Below, piece after piece: positions 8,968-17,739 of a DNA stretch of 64,000 bases (position 1 is its first letter; the number at the start of each line of letters is the position of its first letter). Under the pieces are notes generated by a model, which was given only the letters and a program-made list of their open reading frames with translations, ran no database searches and was not told the origin of the DNA. Made by a program: the position numbers and the translations under genes. Source of the stretch: an uncultured Phycisphaerales bacterium. Lineage in GTDB: Bacteria > Planctomycetota > Phycisphaerae > Sedimentisphaerales > Anaerobacaceae. The DNA is taken from positions 21,293 to 85,292 of the forward strand of contig CAIODZ010000012.1 of NCBI GenBank assembly GCA_903857265.1, read 5' to 3'.

Positions 8968-9417
8968 CTACGCAATATGAGACAGGAAATCCAAAGCTTT
9001 CTGGAATCGCTGTTTGTGGCCGGCCTCCTCCTGGGCCAGGGCGAGCAGTACTTCTTGGGAATGAGCATCTGAAGTCATCCCTGCTAGGTCAACATAAAGC
9101 TGGAATGACGCCTCTTCCTTCTGTATGCTCATCAGCAGAATATCCTTGTAATCAATTTCAATTTCCGTCGGCACATAATCCGGCTGTTCATCGCGAAATC
9201 CGGCTGGGGTCTCGTCCTCCTTAACCACCCTTCCGGTTTTCATAATCTCCAGTTCTATTTTGGCCCTGTGTTCGAGCTCCTCAACCGCCAGCTTTTCGAA
9301 TATTTTTTTAATACTGGGATCTTCCACACGCGCAGCAAGAGCAAGGTAAAATCGGTTGGCGTCCACCTCGCGGGCAACGGCCATTTCAAGAATCTCGTCA
9401 TCGATAAATTCCGCCAT
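8968..9417 (-). CDS. rubrerythrin/ferritin-like diiron protein
   Basis: A 149-residue ferritin-like four-helix protein. Two E-x-x-H motifs are visible (VEELEHRAK and QEEAGHKQRF), with further carboxylates in helices 1 and 3 (AREVDANRFY, QKEEASFQLY) forming a diiron site. It lacks the rubredoxin-like C-terminal zinc/iron knuckle of full rubrerythrin. Family members reduce peroxide or serve as iron-binding oxidative-stress proteins. The ATG at 9417 is preferred over the GTG at 9435 because a promoter places the start of transcription at about this ATG (leaderless). Confidence 0.85.
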   Translation of the reverse strand: MAEFIDDEILEMAVAREVDANRFYLALAARVEDPSIKKIFEKLAVEELEHRAKIELEIMKTGRVVKEDETPAGFRDEQPDYVPTEIEIDYKDILLMSIQKEEASFQLYVDLAGMTSDAHSQEVLLALAQEEAGHKQRFQKALDFLSHIA

Positions 9418-9426
9418 AGACGTAAC

Positions 9427-9455
9427 AGGGTACACCGCAGGCGATTAAACGTCAA
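9427..9455 (-). promoter_or_regulatory. leaderless-type promoter of the rubrerythrin-like gene
   Basis: On the minus strand: TTGACG (-35), 17-nt spacer, TACCCT (-10), then exactly 9 nt to the ATG at 9417. No Shine-Dalgarno fits in 9 nt. The -10 is poor, but spacing is the same as at folC and the fumarase beta gene. Confidence 0.45.
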
Positions 9456-9565
9456 TGCGGAGACAAATTAAATAATGAATGCTTTCTGGAGACGTGGAAA
9501 ATACGATAAAATCGCTTATACCCATAAGCGCAAAGACACAAATTCACAAACGAAGCTCGGAATGC

Positions 9566-10282
9566 CTACTTGCCCGTGTTGACTTTATTGGTATCGACCG
9601 GTCGCTCGGCTGGCGAAGCTTGCTGTGACTGCTCCCAAACCGCAGACGGTGGAAATTGACCTACCTGCTGCTTCCATTGATTGCCCTGTTTCTCAAACTC
9701 AACATAGCCAGGAACTATCCTGACTATCTTGACGCCCATCACCATGTCGTTTTCCCTCACGACCTTGCCGGCAATCAGGGCAGCGCCTTTGTTCTCGTAA
9801 AAAACAATTCCATTAACCATCCCGCGGATTGATGTTTGTGTCGCTGGACGCTGGCCGGGACTCGCTGGCGATACTTCCTGCCGAGTTGTTTGTTCGATAG
9901 CAAGAGATTGAATCGCAGAACCGGCTTTTGTTCGAATCGCTTCCTCCTTTTGCGCCCGTTTGGTTTCCAGTTCGGCGATATCGTCTTTCGAAAGCAAACT
10001 TCCCGCCGGCTCCTCTTTATAATCCTCGAAGTATTGCTCTCGCTTCACCGCTTCCAGCTTCTCTTTTTCAAGTTCGGAGGCCTCGTTGACTTCTTTTACC
10101 TGCTTCTCCGCCCGACTCGCGATATCGCCGATTTCCCCGGGATATTCAGTATATGATGGTTGCTCCTGAGCATCTGTATCAGGAGCTGTTCCCGACTCGT
10201 CAGCAACCACAACTATGCCAATGGAAAGAACACACGTAAATATCGCGGCCACAAAAATAATTGCCATTCGTTTTTTATTCAT
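9566..10282 (-). CDS. exported protein with coiled-coil region and PilP/GspC-like C-terminal domain
   Basis: 238 residues. The first ~26 form a signal peptide or N-terminal anchor (AIIFVAAIFTCVLSIGIVVV). Residues ~50-140 are strongly charged and predicted helical or coiled-coil (EKQVKEVNEASELEKEKLEA). The C-terminal ~70 residues (RGMVNGIVFYENKGAALIAG, VMGVKIVRIVPGYVEFEK) have the short beta pattern seen in PilP/GspC periplasmic domains of type IV pilus and type II secretion systems: a GxxxxxxxxALIxGxxVxExDxVxGxxV-like rhythm. The resemblance is my reading, not a confirmed family. No pilus genes are near. Start supported by GAGGT upstream. Confidence 0.6.
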   Translation of the reverse strand: MNKKRMAIIFVAAIFTCVLSIGIVVVADESGTAPDTDAQEQPSYTEYPGEIGDIASRAEKQVKEVNEASELEKEKLEAVKREQYFEDYKEEPAGSLLSKDDIAELETKRAQKEEAIRTKAGSAIQSLAIEQTTRQEVSPASPGQRPATQTSIRGMVNGIVFYENKGAALIAGKVVRENDMVMGVKIVRIVPGYVEFEKQGNQWKQQVGQFPPSAVWEQSQQASPAERPVDTNKVNTGK

Positions 10283-10469
10283 TGCCTGACCTCATCCATC
10301 TTTAAACTATGCCGGACATTAGAAAATATCCTGTCTTATTAATACGGAAAACTAATAACGCGAGTTGAACACTTTTTTATTATGAGCGGGCAAATGGTGA
10401 TTTTAGTGTTAATAAACCCTTCTTGCCCCCCAATAGCTCTCAAAATGTTATTATGGGAACAAAAACTGT

Positions 10470-11615
10470 TTACTTTCGCACGAACATACTGCCCGGCAAC
10501 TGCTTCACCAGGCCTTTCAATCGGAGCGAAACAATTGAGGCATTTACGCTGCCGGCGGGCAATTGTGAATCCTCGATAATCTGTTCAATATGAATAGGTT
10601 CGCTATGCAGACACTCATAAACTGACTTTTCACCGGGGCTGAGGTTTAACTGGGTGATATCGAATAAAGGCATTTCGGCTTTTGCTGTAAGCAAATCGGC
10701 CTGCTGATTGACGTGTCCCCTGATTTTATCGCCTATGTACCCAAGTGATTCCATTATATCATCGACGCAGTCAACTAATTTGGCCCCCTGCTTAATCAAC
10801 TGATTGGCGCCCCGGCTGAGCGGAGAATCGATTTTGCCCGGCATAGCCATAACTTCGCGATTATATTCCAAGGCCGATTTGGCGGTATGAAGCGCACCGG
10901 AATTGTTGCCCGCCTCGATAACAATTGTCCCCAGAGATAAGCCGGCTATAATCCTGTTGCGAGGAGGAAAATTCTCGGCCAACGGTTCATAACGAAGAGG
11001 TAATTCGCTTACGCATGCGCCGGATTCGGCAATCGAATCGAATAACTTTTTGTTTTCAGGTGGAAATATATTGGCTAATCCGCAGCCCTGGACGGCAATG
11101 GTGCGCCCGCCGGCCGCGAGAGCGCCTTGATGAGCCGCAGTATCGATGCCGCGGGCCAATCCTGAGCATATTGTAAAACCCGCGCCTGCCAATATGTGCG
11201 CAAATCGAGACGCCTGCTCGCTGCCGTATAAGCTGCACCGGCGGGAACCCACTATCGCCACACTAAGATTATCCGACTCGACGAGAGTCCCCTTAACGTA
11301 TAAAACAGGAGGTGGGTCGTAAATAAGCTTTAGCTGGGCAGGGTAACGTTCATCCTGAAGATGAATAATCCATACCCCAAGTTTTTCAGCCAATATCAAC
11401 TCGGCATTGGTATCTGTTTTATCGCGACTGGCCGCAATTTTTTCCGCGGTGTGAAGACCTATTCCCTCAACTTTCGCCAGTTCATAAGCTGACGCGCCAA
11501 GAACACTTTCCGCAGAACCAAAATAATTTAACAATCTGCCGAAAGTAACCGGACCGACCCCCTCTGCGCCTGCCAGTCTCAGCCACTTCTCGATATCTGG
11601 TGAATTTGGGTGCAT
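10470..11615 (-). CDS. dprA: DNA processing protein DprA
   Basis: 381 residues, normal for DprA/Smf, the loader of RecA onto incoming single-stranded DNA in transformation. Residues ~1-70 form a helix-hairpin-helix (SAM-like) domain. The central Rossmann domain contains IVGSRRCSLYG, CSGLARGIDTAAHQGAL, the conserved FPPRNRIIAGLS and VIEAGNNSGALHTA. The last ~60 residues form the winged-helix (DML1-like) domain. No com genes in the window. Confidence 0.97.
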   Translation of the reverse strand: MHPNSPDIEKWLRLAGAEGVGPVTFGRLLNYFGSAESVLGASAYELAKVEGIGLHTAEKIAASRDKTDTNAELILAEKLGVWIIHLQDERYPAQLKLIYDPPPVLYVKGTLVESDNLSVAIVGSRRCSLYGSEQASRFAHILAGAGFTICSGLARGIDTAAHQGALAAGGRTIAVQGCGLANIFPPENKKLFDSIAESGACVSELPLRYEPLAENFPPRNRIIAGLSLGTIVIEAGNNSGALHTAKSALEYNREVMAMPGKIDSPLSRGANQLIKQGAKLVDCVDDIMESLGYIGDKIRGHVNQQADLLTAKAEMPLFDITQLNLSPGEKSVYECLHSEPIHIEQIIEDSQLPAGSVNASIVSLRLKGLVKQLPGSMFVRK

Positions 11616-11652
11616 TGAACAACCTGAATTATTATAAAACGATTAGCATAAA

Positions 11653-11680
11653 AGTATATGTCCCTACCGCATAAGGTCAA
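11653..11680 (-). promoter_or_regulatory. dprA promoter
   Basis: Minus strand TTGACC (11675-11680), 16-nt spacer, TATACT (11653-11658). The start codon at 11615 follows after a leader of about 30 nt. Confidence 0.6.
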
Positions 11681-11956
11681 GCTAAATTATGGTACGACGA
11701 ACACCACATGCTTGCCGCCAAGCGAACAAACGCCCGTCAATTTCGTAAATAACCTCAATTTGGGCTTGGTAGCTTATGAATTTCTATTGCACTATAAGCA
11801 CTCATAATAACGTGTTTCGAGTTTCTAATGCTACGACTCGTCCCAAGCAAAAGAACCGTACTATTATCGCACTCACAACCTTATGTTTAACAAAGAGTTA
11901 TGTTTGTTGTGGGCCTGTAAAAAACGGCATTCTGTGCGATTAACGGGCCAATATAG
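11681..11956. other. intergenic region with no recognised gene
   Basis: Part of the 379-bp gap between the divergent dprA and folC genes. It is AT-richer than its surroundings and contains no convincing ORF, RNA gene or strong hairpin that I can see; the two ends hold the two promoters. Confidence 0.5.
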
Positions 11957-11985
11957 TTGAAAAGCACAATATATTGTGTTATACT
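11957..11985 (+). promoter_or_regulatory. folC promoter with palindromic operator in the spacer
   Basis: TTGAAA (11957-11962), 17-nt spacer, TATACT (11980-11985), then 9 nt to the ATG at 11995. The spacer contains a perfect 14-bp palindrome CACAATATATTGTG (11965-11978), ideally placed for a dimeric repressor to block RNA polymerase. Confidence 0.65.
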
Positions 11986-11994
11986 TAGATTTTT

Positions 11995-13410
11995 ATGGTA
12001 CGAAGTGTTACGAAAACTCGGAAGAAACAGGCAAAGGGCCACACCTCTAAAACGGCGGTGGTGGTCTCACGCAAGCCCTTCAAGACATACGATGAGGCAA
12101 TCAAATATCTTTTCAATAGAACTAACTACGAGCAGGAAAAGCACTTACGATACAACGTCGATACGTTCAACCTGAAGCGGATGGAGCATTTGCTTTCGCG
12201 GGTAGGTAATCCTCACACCAAAATCGATACAGTCCATATAGCCGGTACAAAAGGCAAAGGCAGCACAGCCACAATGCTGGCGAATATGCTCGAAGCAAAC
12301 GGCTATAAGGTCGGTCTGTACACCTCGCCGCACGTCGTTAACCTGCACGAGCGAATTATGGTCAACTCTGAAATGATAAGCAGAACCGCGATGCTCGGTT
12401 TGCTTAACCGTATATACAAAGCAGTCGAAACCGTTACAAAAACCAGCGCCCCGACTTTCTTTGAGATAATGACGGCGCTCGCCTTTATGCACTTTGTGGA
12501 TTCTAAGGCAGATGTCGCGGTAATTGAAACTGGCCTTGGCGGTCGATTAGACAGCACCAATGTGATAAAGCCCAAGGTCGTCGGCATCACCAATCTGAGC
12601 TTCGACCATCAGAAACAATTGGGAAGCACGATAGAGGAAATCGCGAAGGAAAAGGCCGGGATTTTCAAGCAGGGTGTCCCCATCGTAACGGTCCAGCAGG
12701 ACCCTAACGCAATGCGTGTGCTTAGGGCGCAGGCCGCGGCAGTCAAGGCGCCAATCAGCGTAACCGGCGTAGATATCGATTTCTCGCATCGCTTTGAAAC
12801 ATCGTCTGAGCACGGGCCCCATAATCGCGTGTGCCTGACAACACCCACCAGCAAATTTGAGCACTTTCGAGTCCCCCTGCTTGGCATTCATCAGGCGGTA
12901 AACTGCGGCCTCGCCCTTGCGATGCTCGACAAGCTCAAGGGTTGCGGTTTCGAGATAGATAACGATAAAACGGTTTCAGGCCTTGCAAAAGTAAAATTGT
13001 CGGGCCGGATGGAGATGATTTGTGAAGACCCGCGAATCCTCATAGATGGTGCGCACAACGCCGCGAGCATAAGAGCGCTTATGCACGCAATAGGCCAGAG
13101 CATCCCCTACGATTCGATGATAGTAATCTTCGGCTGCAACGAAGATAAAGACGCCGCTGGAATGCTCCAGGAACTGCAATTCGGCGCCGACAAGGTGATT
13201 TTCACTCGCAGCAACTCCCTCAAAGCGATGTCGCCTGATGAGCTGGCTGAAAAATACATTGCCATATCCGGCAAGATGTGCCAAACCGCCTCCTCTCTTG
13301 GAGAGGCACTTCGTCTGGCAAAAAACGCGGTAGGCAAGGAAGACCTTGTCTGCATTACGGGAAGTTTCTATCTCATCGGCCAGGCCAAGGTTCGTTTCCA
13401 GGCAAGCTAA
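11995..13410 (+). CDS. folC: folylpolyglutamate/dihydrofolate synthase
   Basis: 471 residues of the Mur-ligase-like FolC family, which adds glutamate to (tetrahydro)folate and often to dihydropteroate. The ATP-binding loop is GTKGKGSTATML; further blocks are TSPHVVNLHERI, FFEIMTALAF, ETGLGGRLDSTN, and RILIDGAHNAAS in the C-terminal domain. An N-terminal extension of ~45 basic residues precedes the conserved KTYDEAIKYLF. It starts without a Shine-Dalgarno, 9 nt after a -10 box, so the mRNA is probably leaderless. The GT2 gene follows 41 bp downstream in the same direction. Confidence 0.95.
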   Translation: MVRSVTKTRKKQAKGHTSKTAVVVSRKPFKTYDEAIKYLFNRTNYEQEKHLRYNVDTFNLKRMEHLLSRVGNPHTKIDTVHIAGTKGKGSTATMLANMLEANGYKVGLYTSPHVVNLHERIMVNSEMISRTAMLGLLNRIYKAVETVTKTSAPTFFEIMTALAFMHFVDSKADVAVIETGLGGRLDSTNVIKPKVVGITNLSFDHQKQLGSTIEEIAKEKAGIFKQGVPIVTVQQDPNAMRVLRAQAAAVKAPISVTGVDIDFSHRFETSSEHGPHNRVCLTTPTSKFEHFRVPLLGIHQAVNCGLALAMLDKLKGCGFEIDNDKTVSGLAKVKLSGRMEMICEDPRILIDGAHNAASIRALMHAIGQSIPYDSMIVIFGCNEDKDAAGMLQELQFGADKVIFTRSNSLKAMSPDELAEKYIAISGKMCQTASSLGEALRLAKNAVGKEDLVCITGSFYLIGQAKVRFQAS

Positions 13411-13451
13411 ACCTGTCAAACGTTTCCACGATGCGAGAATCAAGGAACCTG

Positions 13452-14171
13452 ATGAAGCTGTCAATCGTCATCCCTGCATTTAACGAATGCGGCAAAATCG
13501 GACGCGACGTCGAATCCGCCTGCGAATTTCTCCTGAAAAACAGCTTCGACGGGGAAGTTATAGTTGTCGATGACGGAAGCTCCGACACAACGGCTGACGA
13601 AGCACAAAAAGCGGGCGATAAATATAACAGCCGGATACAAATCAATGTAATCCGAAACCGGCGGCACAACGGTAAGGGATACGCCGTCCGCAGCGGAATA
13701 ATGCAGACGACCGGCGATTATGTAATGTTCGCGGACAGCGGCAGTTGTGTCCCTCCCGATAACATCCTGCGAGGACTGGAACTGCTCAAGGCCCGCAAAT
13801 ACGATATCGCTCACGGTTCTCGTAAATTAGCTGGGGCGCATCTCGTAAAAGACCAGGGGCCTTACAGGCATATCTGCTCGGCGCTTTTTCACTGGTTTGT
13901 AATACGAATGATGAAACTGCCTCCCCAGCTCACGGACACTCAGTGCGGCTTCAAAATTTATCGCGGCGACGTCGCTCGCCTGCTTTACGGTCAGTGTCAA
14001 ACCGACGGCTTTATGTTCGATATCGAAATAATCAGACGGGCTATAAATCGAAATTACAGAATCGCGGAATTTCCCATCGACTGGACCTGCGACCCGGACA
14101 GTCGGCTTTCACCCACAAGAAGCTTTTGGCGAATACTTTCAGAACTGCTCAAAATAAGAAAAGCAACTTAA
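13452..14171 (+). CDS. GT2 glycosyltransferase, polyprenyl-phosphate mannose synthase (DPM1)-like
   Basis: 239 residues, single GT-A domain without membrane segments, the layout of DPM1-type enzymes that make polyprenyl-phosphate-mannose (or -glucose) from a nucleotide sugar. Motifs: VIPAFNECGKIG, VVDDGSSDTTADEA, the metal site FADSGS in place of the usual ADAD, and DTQCGFKIYRGDVARLL. The ATG at 13452 is chosen because an AAGGA site lies about 6 nt upstream and the protein begins directly with MKLSIVIPAFN; longer in-frame starts run into folC. It could supply the lipid-linked donor for the GT-C enzymes at 3315, 15176, 53435 and 55565 (inference). Confidence 0.85.
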   Translation: MKLSIVIPAFNECGKIGRDVESACEFLLKNSFDGEVIVVDDGSSDTTADEAQKAGDKYNSRIQINVIRNRRHNGKGYAVRSGIMQTTGDYVMFADSGSCVPPDNILRGLELLKARKYDIAHGSRKLAGAHLVKDQGPYRHICSALFHWFVIRMMKLPPQLTDTQCGFKIYRGDVARLLYGQCQTDGFMFDIEIIRRAINRNYRIAEFPIDWTCDPDSRLSPTRSFWRILSELLKIRKAT

Positions 14172-14185
14172 ACAGATATCCCGCA

Positions 14186-15166
14186 TTACTTCGAATAAAA
14201 TTTCGCCCTGCCCCACCGCCCGAAACGCAGGATTCGACCACCTGTCTTTTTGCTTTTACCCAACAGAACCAGCAGTGCGGAAGCGTCCTTGTGTTTCTCA
14301 CAAAAAGACTCCACCGCAATAGCCGGCATCACCATAAAAGCAGTTGAAAGAGCGTCCGCTTCGGCTGCCGTCTTTGCCATCGACCACGCGCCCGGCCTTG
14401 TAACCGGTTTTCCTGAACGAGGATTGATTATATGCTGTCCCTTACGCAATCCCGATGCGCTAATCGCCCTGCCCGCCAAATTAATCTTCGCAATAAGTCG
14501 GCTGTAATCCGCCGGGTCCGACAACGATAGGGGCCAGCCCGCTAAACCATCTGGGACACCAACAGGTAAAATCGTGCTTTGTCCCGCTGAAATAAGAGCG
14601 ACCTTTATCCCCCACTCGCCGAGCAACTGTGCGATTTTGTCCGCGGCGTAACCTTTGCCTACAGCGCCGAAATCAATTCTGACACCATCGCTTCGCAGTG
14701 TAACGGCGTGTTCGGATTCGTTAAGCACAAGCAGATTGCTGCCCGTTTTTTTAAGTGCTACCTTAATGTCCTTTTGCGACGGTTTACGCGGCGTCCGGTC
14801 TTTATCAAGCCAGCAGTCATACAATGGGCCGATTGTAATATCAAAAGCGCCTTTTGTTTGTATAGACAACTCAATACTTGTCGCCAGACATTCGAAAGCC
14901 GTCGGGCCAAGTTGCAGCGGCTGCCCCGCAGCAAGGGAATTGATTCGCGAAACGTCGCTGTTATCATTGAACCGGCTGAGATTGTTTTCGATGCGATCAA
15001 GCTCTTCAAATGCTGCCCACGCCGCCTGCTCAGCGTAAACTGCATCTCGATGAATTATGAATATCTCGAACATCGCCGCCATTGCGTTATGTTTAAACGA
15101 ACTGAGATTGGCAATTCCGCATCGGCCTTTTTCAAACGAGATTGTATCAGGTTGCTGCTCAGCCAT
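14186..15166 (-). CDS. apbE: FAD:protein FMN transferase (ApbE family)
   Basis: 326 residues. ApbE attaches FMN to a Thr/Ser of target proteins such as Nqr/Rnf subunits. Family blocks are visible: FDITIGPLYDCW, DFGAVGKGYAADKIA, SASGLRKGQHIINPRSGKPV, and the metal-binding EADALSTAFMV. There is no signal peptide or lipobox, so this copy is probably cytoplasmic, unlike many ApbE. The stop is 9 bp downstream of the GT-C gene, making a minus-strand operon; it converges with the GT2 gene with 14 bp between stops. No flavoprotein target is adjacent. Confidence 0.92.
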   Translation of the reverse strand: MAEQQPDTISFEKGRCGIANLSSFKHNAMAAMFEIFIIHRDAVYAEQAAWAAFEELDRIENNLSRFNDNSDVSRINSLAAGQPLQLGPTAFECLATSIELSIQTKGAFDITIGPLYDCWLDKDRTPRKPSQKDIKVALKKTGSNLLVLNESEHAVTLRSDGVRIDFGAVGKGYAADKIAQLLGEWGIKVALISAGQSTILPVGVPDGLAGWPLSLSDPADYSRLIAKINLAGRAISASGLRKGQHIINPRSGKPVTRPGAWSMAKTAAEADALSTAFMVMPAIAVESFCEKHKDASALLVLLGKSKKTGGRILRFGRWGRAKFYSK

Positions 15167-15175
15167 AACTTGCCC

Positions 15176-16756
15176 TCATTTGCCGGCCTGACTATCGGAT
15201 TTGCTCGATTGCCATTCATCCCACAGGTCTTTTGTTATATAGCCGCGAAGCTCGACCTGCGGCCTAAGCTCGATGCCTTTATCGAACAAAGGAACATAAA
15301 GATTCTTCTGGCCGGCCGGCGAAATTTCAAACAACCGACCTATAAGCCGCTCCTGAATGCCGGCGTACGCGATTACGACCGGCGCAGGCGTGCGAATCTC
15401 ATTAACGTCATTGTAATAGCCCACGTTTTTGAATGATCGCAGATACCACGGCAGCGGCCAATAATCACCATCGGGACAAACCACCAGTATCGGCATATCC
15501 ACCCCCGCCGGGTATGCCCGCGAAACTTCCCCTACTCGCCTGGCGATTGTCAGCACATCTTTTGTCGTATGGGCATATACATAAGGATTGCCTGCGTTAA
15601 CATCATAAACACGGCTCGCCAGAAACGCCTCTAAGCACAGGTCCGTTGCGAACACCAGAAAAAACAGGACCATTATTATTCGAGACAGCGTCCGCCCAAG
15701 CAAATTAACTGCTGCAACGACGGCAACCGCCGCCAGCAGAATCATACCCTGATAAAAACTCAGCAGGCACCACGGCGTTTTATAGGGTATCGCCGAATAA
15801 ACGACGGTCATTATCACTGTGTAACAGGCAATAAATTTAAGCAGGTTTGAATCGAGACCGGTCACGCCTCGCCCGCTTACAATAAAAATCAGGCCGACCA
15901 AAGCCATTACCACTATAAACCCTTCAGTCCACGGCGGCCCCATCCCGTCCTTATTGTAAATCAGCAACTGCAGATAATAATACCACGGATGAATATGAAG
16001 CTGATTATGGCCCGCACGCTCAAAATATATCGCGTAGGTTCTGAATGAATCGATAAGTCCCGTCGGATTTTTGAAAAAGGAAGAATAAAATAATCCCCAT
16101 ACAACTATCGCACCAATAATCGCCAAAACCAAATGACCGGGACGCACAAGGTTAAGCACCGCCCCGCCGTCTTTTCGGGTTAACAGCACAATCGCCAAAG
16201 CAACTATAATCGCCCCAAAAGCGATGATGGACGTTTCTTTCGTGGCAAAGCACAATGCCGCGAGTACCCCTGTCCTCAACGCCCATATCCATTCTTGACT
16301 GCGAGCATACCTGTATCCGGATACAATCATCCCGAAAGTAAAACAAACAAGCAGCATTTCCGGGATATAGTATCGGCTGTAGAAAACAAACGCGGGCGAA
16401 ATCGCCGTAAGCGCAGCAGCAACCACCGCGACAGGTCTGCCCACACCATCCATCAGCAGCAAAGGCATCAGGACTAAAATCAGTCCGAAAAATACCGGCA
16501 CAATTCGAAGCGTGATTTCTGTAAGTGAACTGTAGGTATGCTGGCCTGAAAGCAACGCGGGAATCAGCGTAAAATAATTCAGCGTCGGCCCGTGGAATTC
16601 GGTCGGGTCATAGCGATAGCTGTTTGCATCGAGAAGCTGCCCGAATCGATAAGCGTGGACCGCCTCATCGCCGTGCATCGGGCGTATATCCAAACGGGAA
16701 ATCCGCAATGCTGCGGCCAAAATCAAAACGGCTGATACTGCAAGCCAGTATCTCAT
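15176..16756 (-). CDS. GT-C membrane glycosyltransferase (TIGR03663-like)
   Basis: 526 residues with about eleven hydrophobic helices. After TM1 comes RPMHGDEAVHAYRFGQL, the acidic first luminal loop of GT-C enzymes and characteristic of the TIGR03663 group; YRYDPTEFHGPTLNYF follows. A soluble extracytoplasmic C-terminal domain (~residues 395-520) includes MPILVVCPDGDYWPLPWYL. Family members probably transfer a sugar from a polyprenyl-phosphate donor at the outer face of the membrane; the acceptor is unknown. Between the discoidin-like gene (5 bp) and apbE (9 bp), so one operon. Confidence 0.8.
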   Translation of the reverse strand: MRYWLAVSAVLILAAALRISRLDIRPMHGDEAVHAYRFGQLLDANSYRYDPTEFHGPTLNYFTLIPALLSGQHTYSSLTEITLRIVPVFFGLILVLMPLLLMDGVGRPVAVVAAALTAISPAFVFYSRYYIPEMLLVCFTFGMIVSGYRYARSQEWIWALRTGVLAALCFATKETSIIAFGAIIVALAIVLLTRKDGGAVLNLVRPGHLVLAIIGAIVVWGLFYSSFFKNPTGLIDSFRTYAIYFERAGHNQLHIHPWYYYLQLLIYNKDGMGPPWTEGFIVVMALVGLIFIVSGRGVTGLDSNLLKFIACYTVIMTVVYSAIPYKTPWCLLSFYQGMILLAAVAVVAAVNLLGRTLSRIIMVLFFLVFATDLCLEAFLASRVYDVNAGNPYVYAHTTKDVLTIARRVGEVSRAYPAGVDMPILVVCPDGDYWPLPWYLRSFKNVGYYNDVNEIRTPAPVVIAYAGIQERLIGRLFEISPAGQKNLYVPLFDKGIELRPQVELRGYITKDLWDEWQSSKSDSQAGK

Positions 16757-16761
16757 CTACT

Positions 16762-17517
16762 TCATTTCGCAGGCGTTCCGTAAACCTCGACCTCAATATA
16801 ATTATTCAGGTCATTGGCGTTGTTGCCGTTGCTGTAACACCTGACATACCGACCCACCACGCCCTTGGCGTCGATAAGCCTGCCTTCGGCGGTTTCGACA
16901 TAATTTCTGTCTTTGCCTGCGCCAAGTCCCAGTGTATTGTCTGTGTCATTGTTGAAAATCGTCTGGACGTTCTTAATGAAATCCGGGTCACCGGCGATCT
17001 GCACAATAACATCCTTATAAACGCGGGGCTGCTTGTGATAATGCCAGACCACGACGGCGTAGATATTGTATGACGCCCCAAGGTCGATGGTTATATTTTG
17101 TTTTAACGGGCCTAACTCGACATAGCTGCCGTCCGTCGCTTCCTTGTCCCCGTCGGTAATCATCTCTATTTCGCCGATAATCGGCTGCTCATCCGAGCTT
17201 TTCACCGACTTCTTAAACGCGACATTGGTCGTGCCTTTGGGGGCGTAAAACGGCTCTCTCGGCTTGCCTAACGGCTTTTCAAGATTTGCGATTCCCTGGA
17301 TGTTTGGCGGTGTGCCCACAAACTGCGGCTTCGGCAAAACCAGTGGAATCGGCACTAAATCGCCGGCGGGCTTTGACGTGGCGGAATTGACATCCGCTGT
17401 AGGGGTATTGCTGTCTGCGGGTTTGTTGGGTTCGGCTTTCAATGTCGCCGAAGCAACAAATCCCAAAAGTATTACCAATGCCATACTTGCTGTTATGCGA
17501 ACGTTTCTGCACACCAT
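16762..17517 (-). CDS. exported protein with discoidin (F5/8 C)-like domain
   Basis: 251 residues from the ATG at 17517, which follows an AAAGGAG site; an upstream TTG is less likely. A signal peptide (MALVILLGFVASATLKA) is followed by a Thr/Ala/Pro-rich segment and a C-terminal ~150-residue jelly-roll like that of F5/8 type C carbohydrate-binding domains: TNVAFKKSVKSSDE, ITIDLGASYNIYAVVVWHY, GRYVRCYSNGN and IEVEVYG. Probably binds a glycan or surface ligand outside the cytoplasm. Upstream of the GT-C gene in the same operon. Confidence 0.7.
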   Translation of the reverse strand: MVCRNVRITASMALVILLGFVASATLKAEPNKPADSNTPTADVNSATSKPAGDLVPIPLVLPKPQFVGTPPNIQGIANLEKPLGKPREPFYAPKGTTNVAFKKSVKSSDEQPIIGEIEMITDGDKEATDGSYVELGPLKQNITIDLGASYNIYAVVVWHYHKQPRVYKDVIVQIAGDPDFIKNVQTIFNNDTDNTLGLGAGKDRNYVETAEGRLIDAKGVVGRYVRCYSNGNNANDLNNYIEVEVYGTPAK

Positions 17518-17602
17518 TTTATCTGTCTCCTTTACCAAAATCGGCCAAATGCATCATCTATTCTATTGCCGCATCGGCAACTTGTCAATCGCAGCTAATC
17601 GG

Positions 17603-17710
17603 CTACTTGTACATCTCGTCAAAATACTTCTGGGCGGCCACAACCGCGGCACGCATCATATCCTCGGCCTTTGACGAGCTGCCGATATCATAACCGAATA
17701 ATAATGCCAT
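17603..17710 (-). CDS. 35-codon ORF resembling the N-terminus of an FGGY kinase; possible deletion remnant or microprotein
   Basis: Between two larger minus-strand genes an ATG preceded by AAGGAGC opens a 35-residue frame that begins MALLFGYDIGSSSKAEDM and ends QKYFDEMYK before a TAG. GYDIGSSS followed by K is the start of many FGGY sugar kinases (GYDIGSSSxKxS). The rest does not look like that family, so this may be a kinase gene collapsed by an internal deletion, or an independent small protein. The good ribosome site argues it can be translated. Confidence 0.35.
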   Translation of the reverse strand: MALLFGYDIGSSSKAEDMMRAAVVAAQKYFDEMYK

Positions 17711-17739
17711 TAACTTGCTCCTTCATAACTATTATTATT

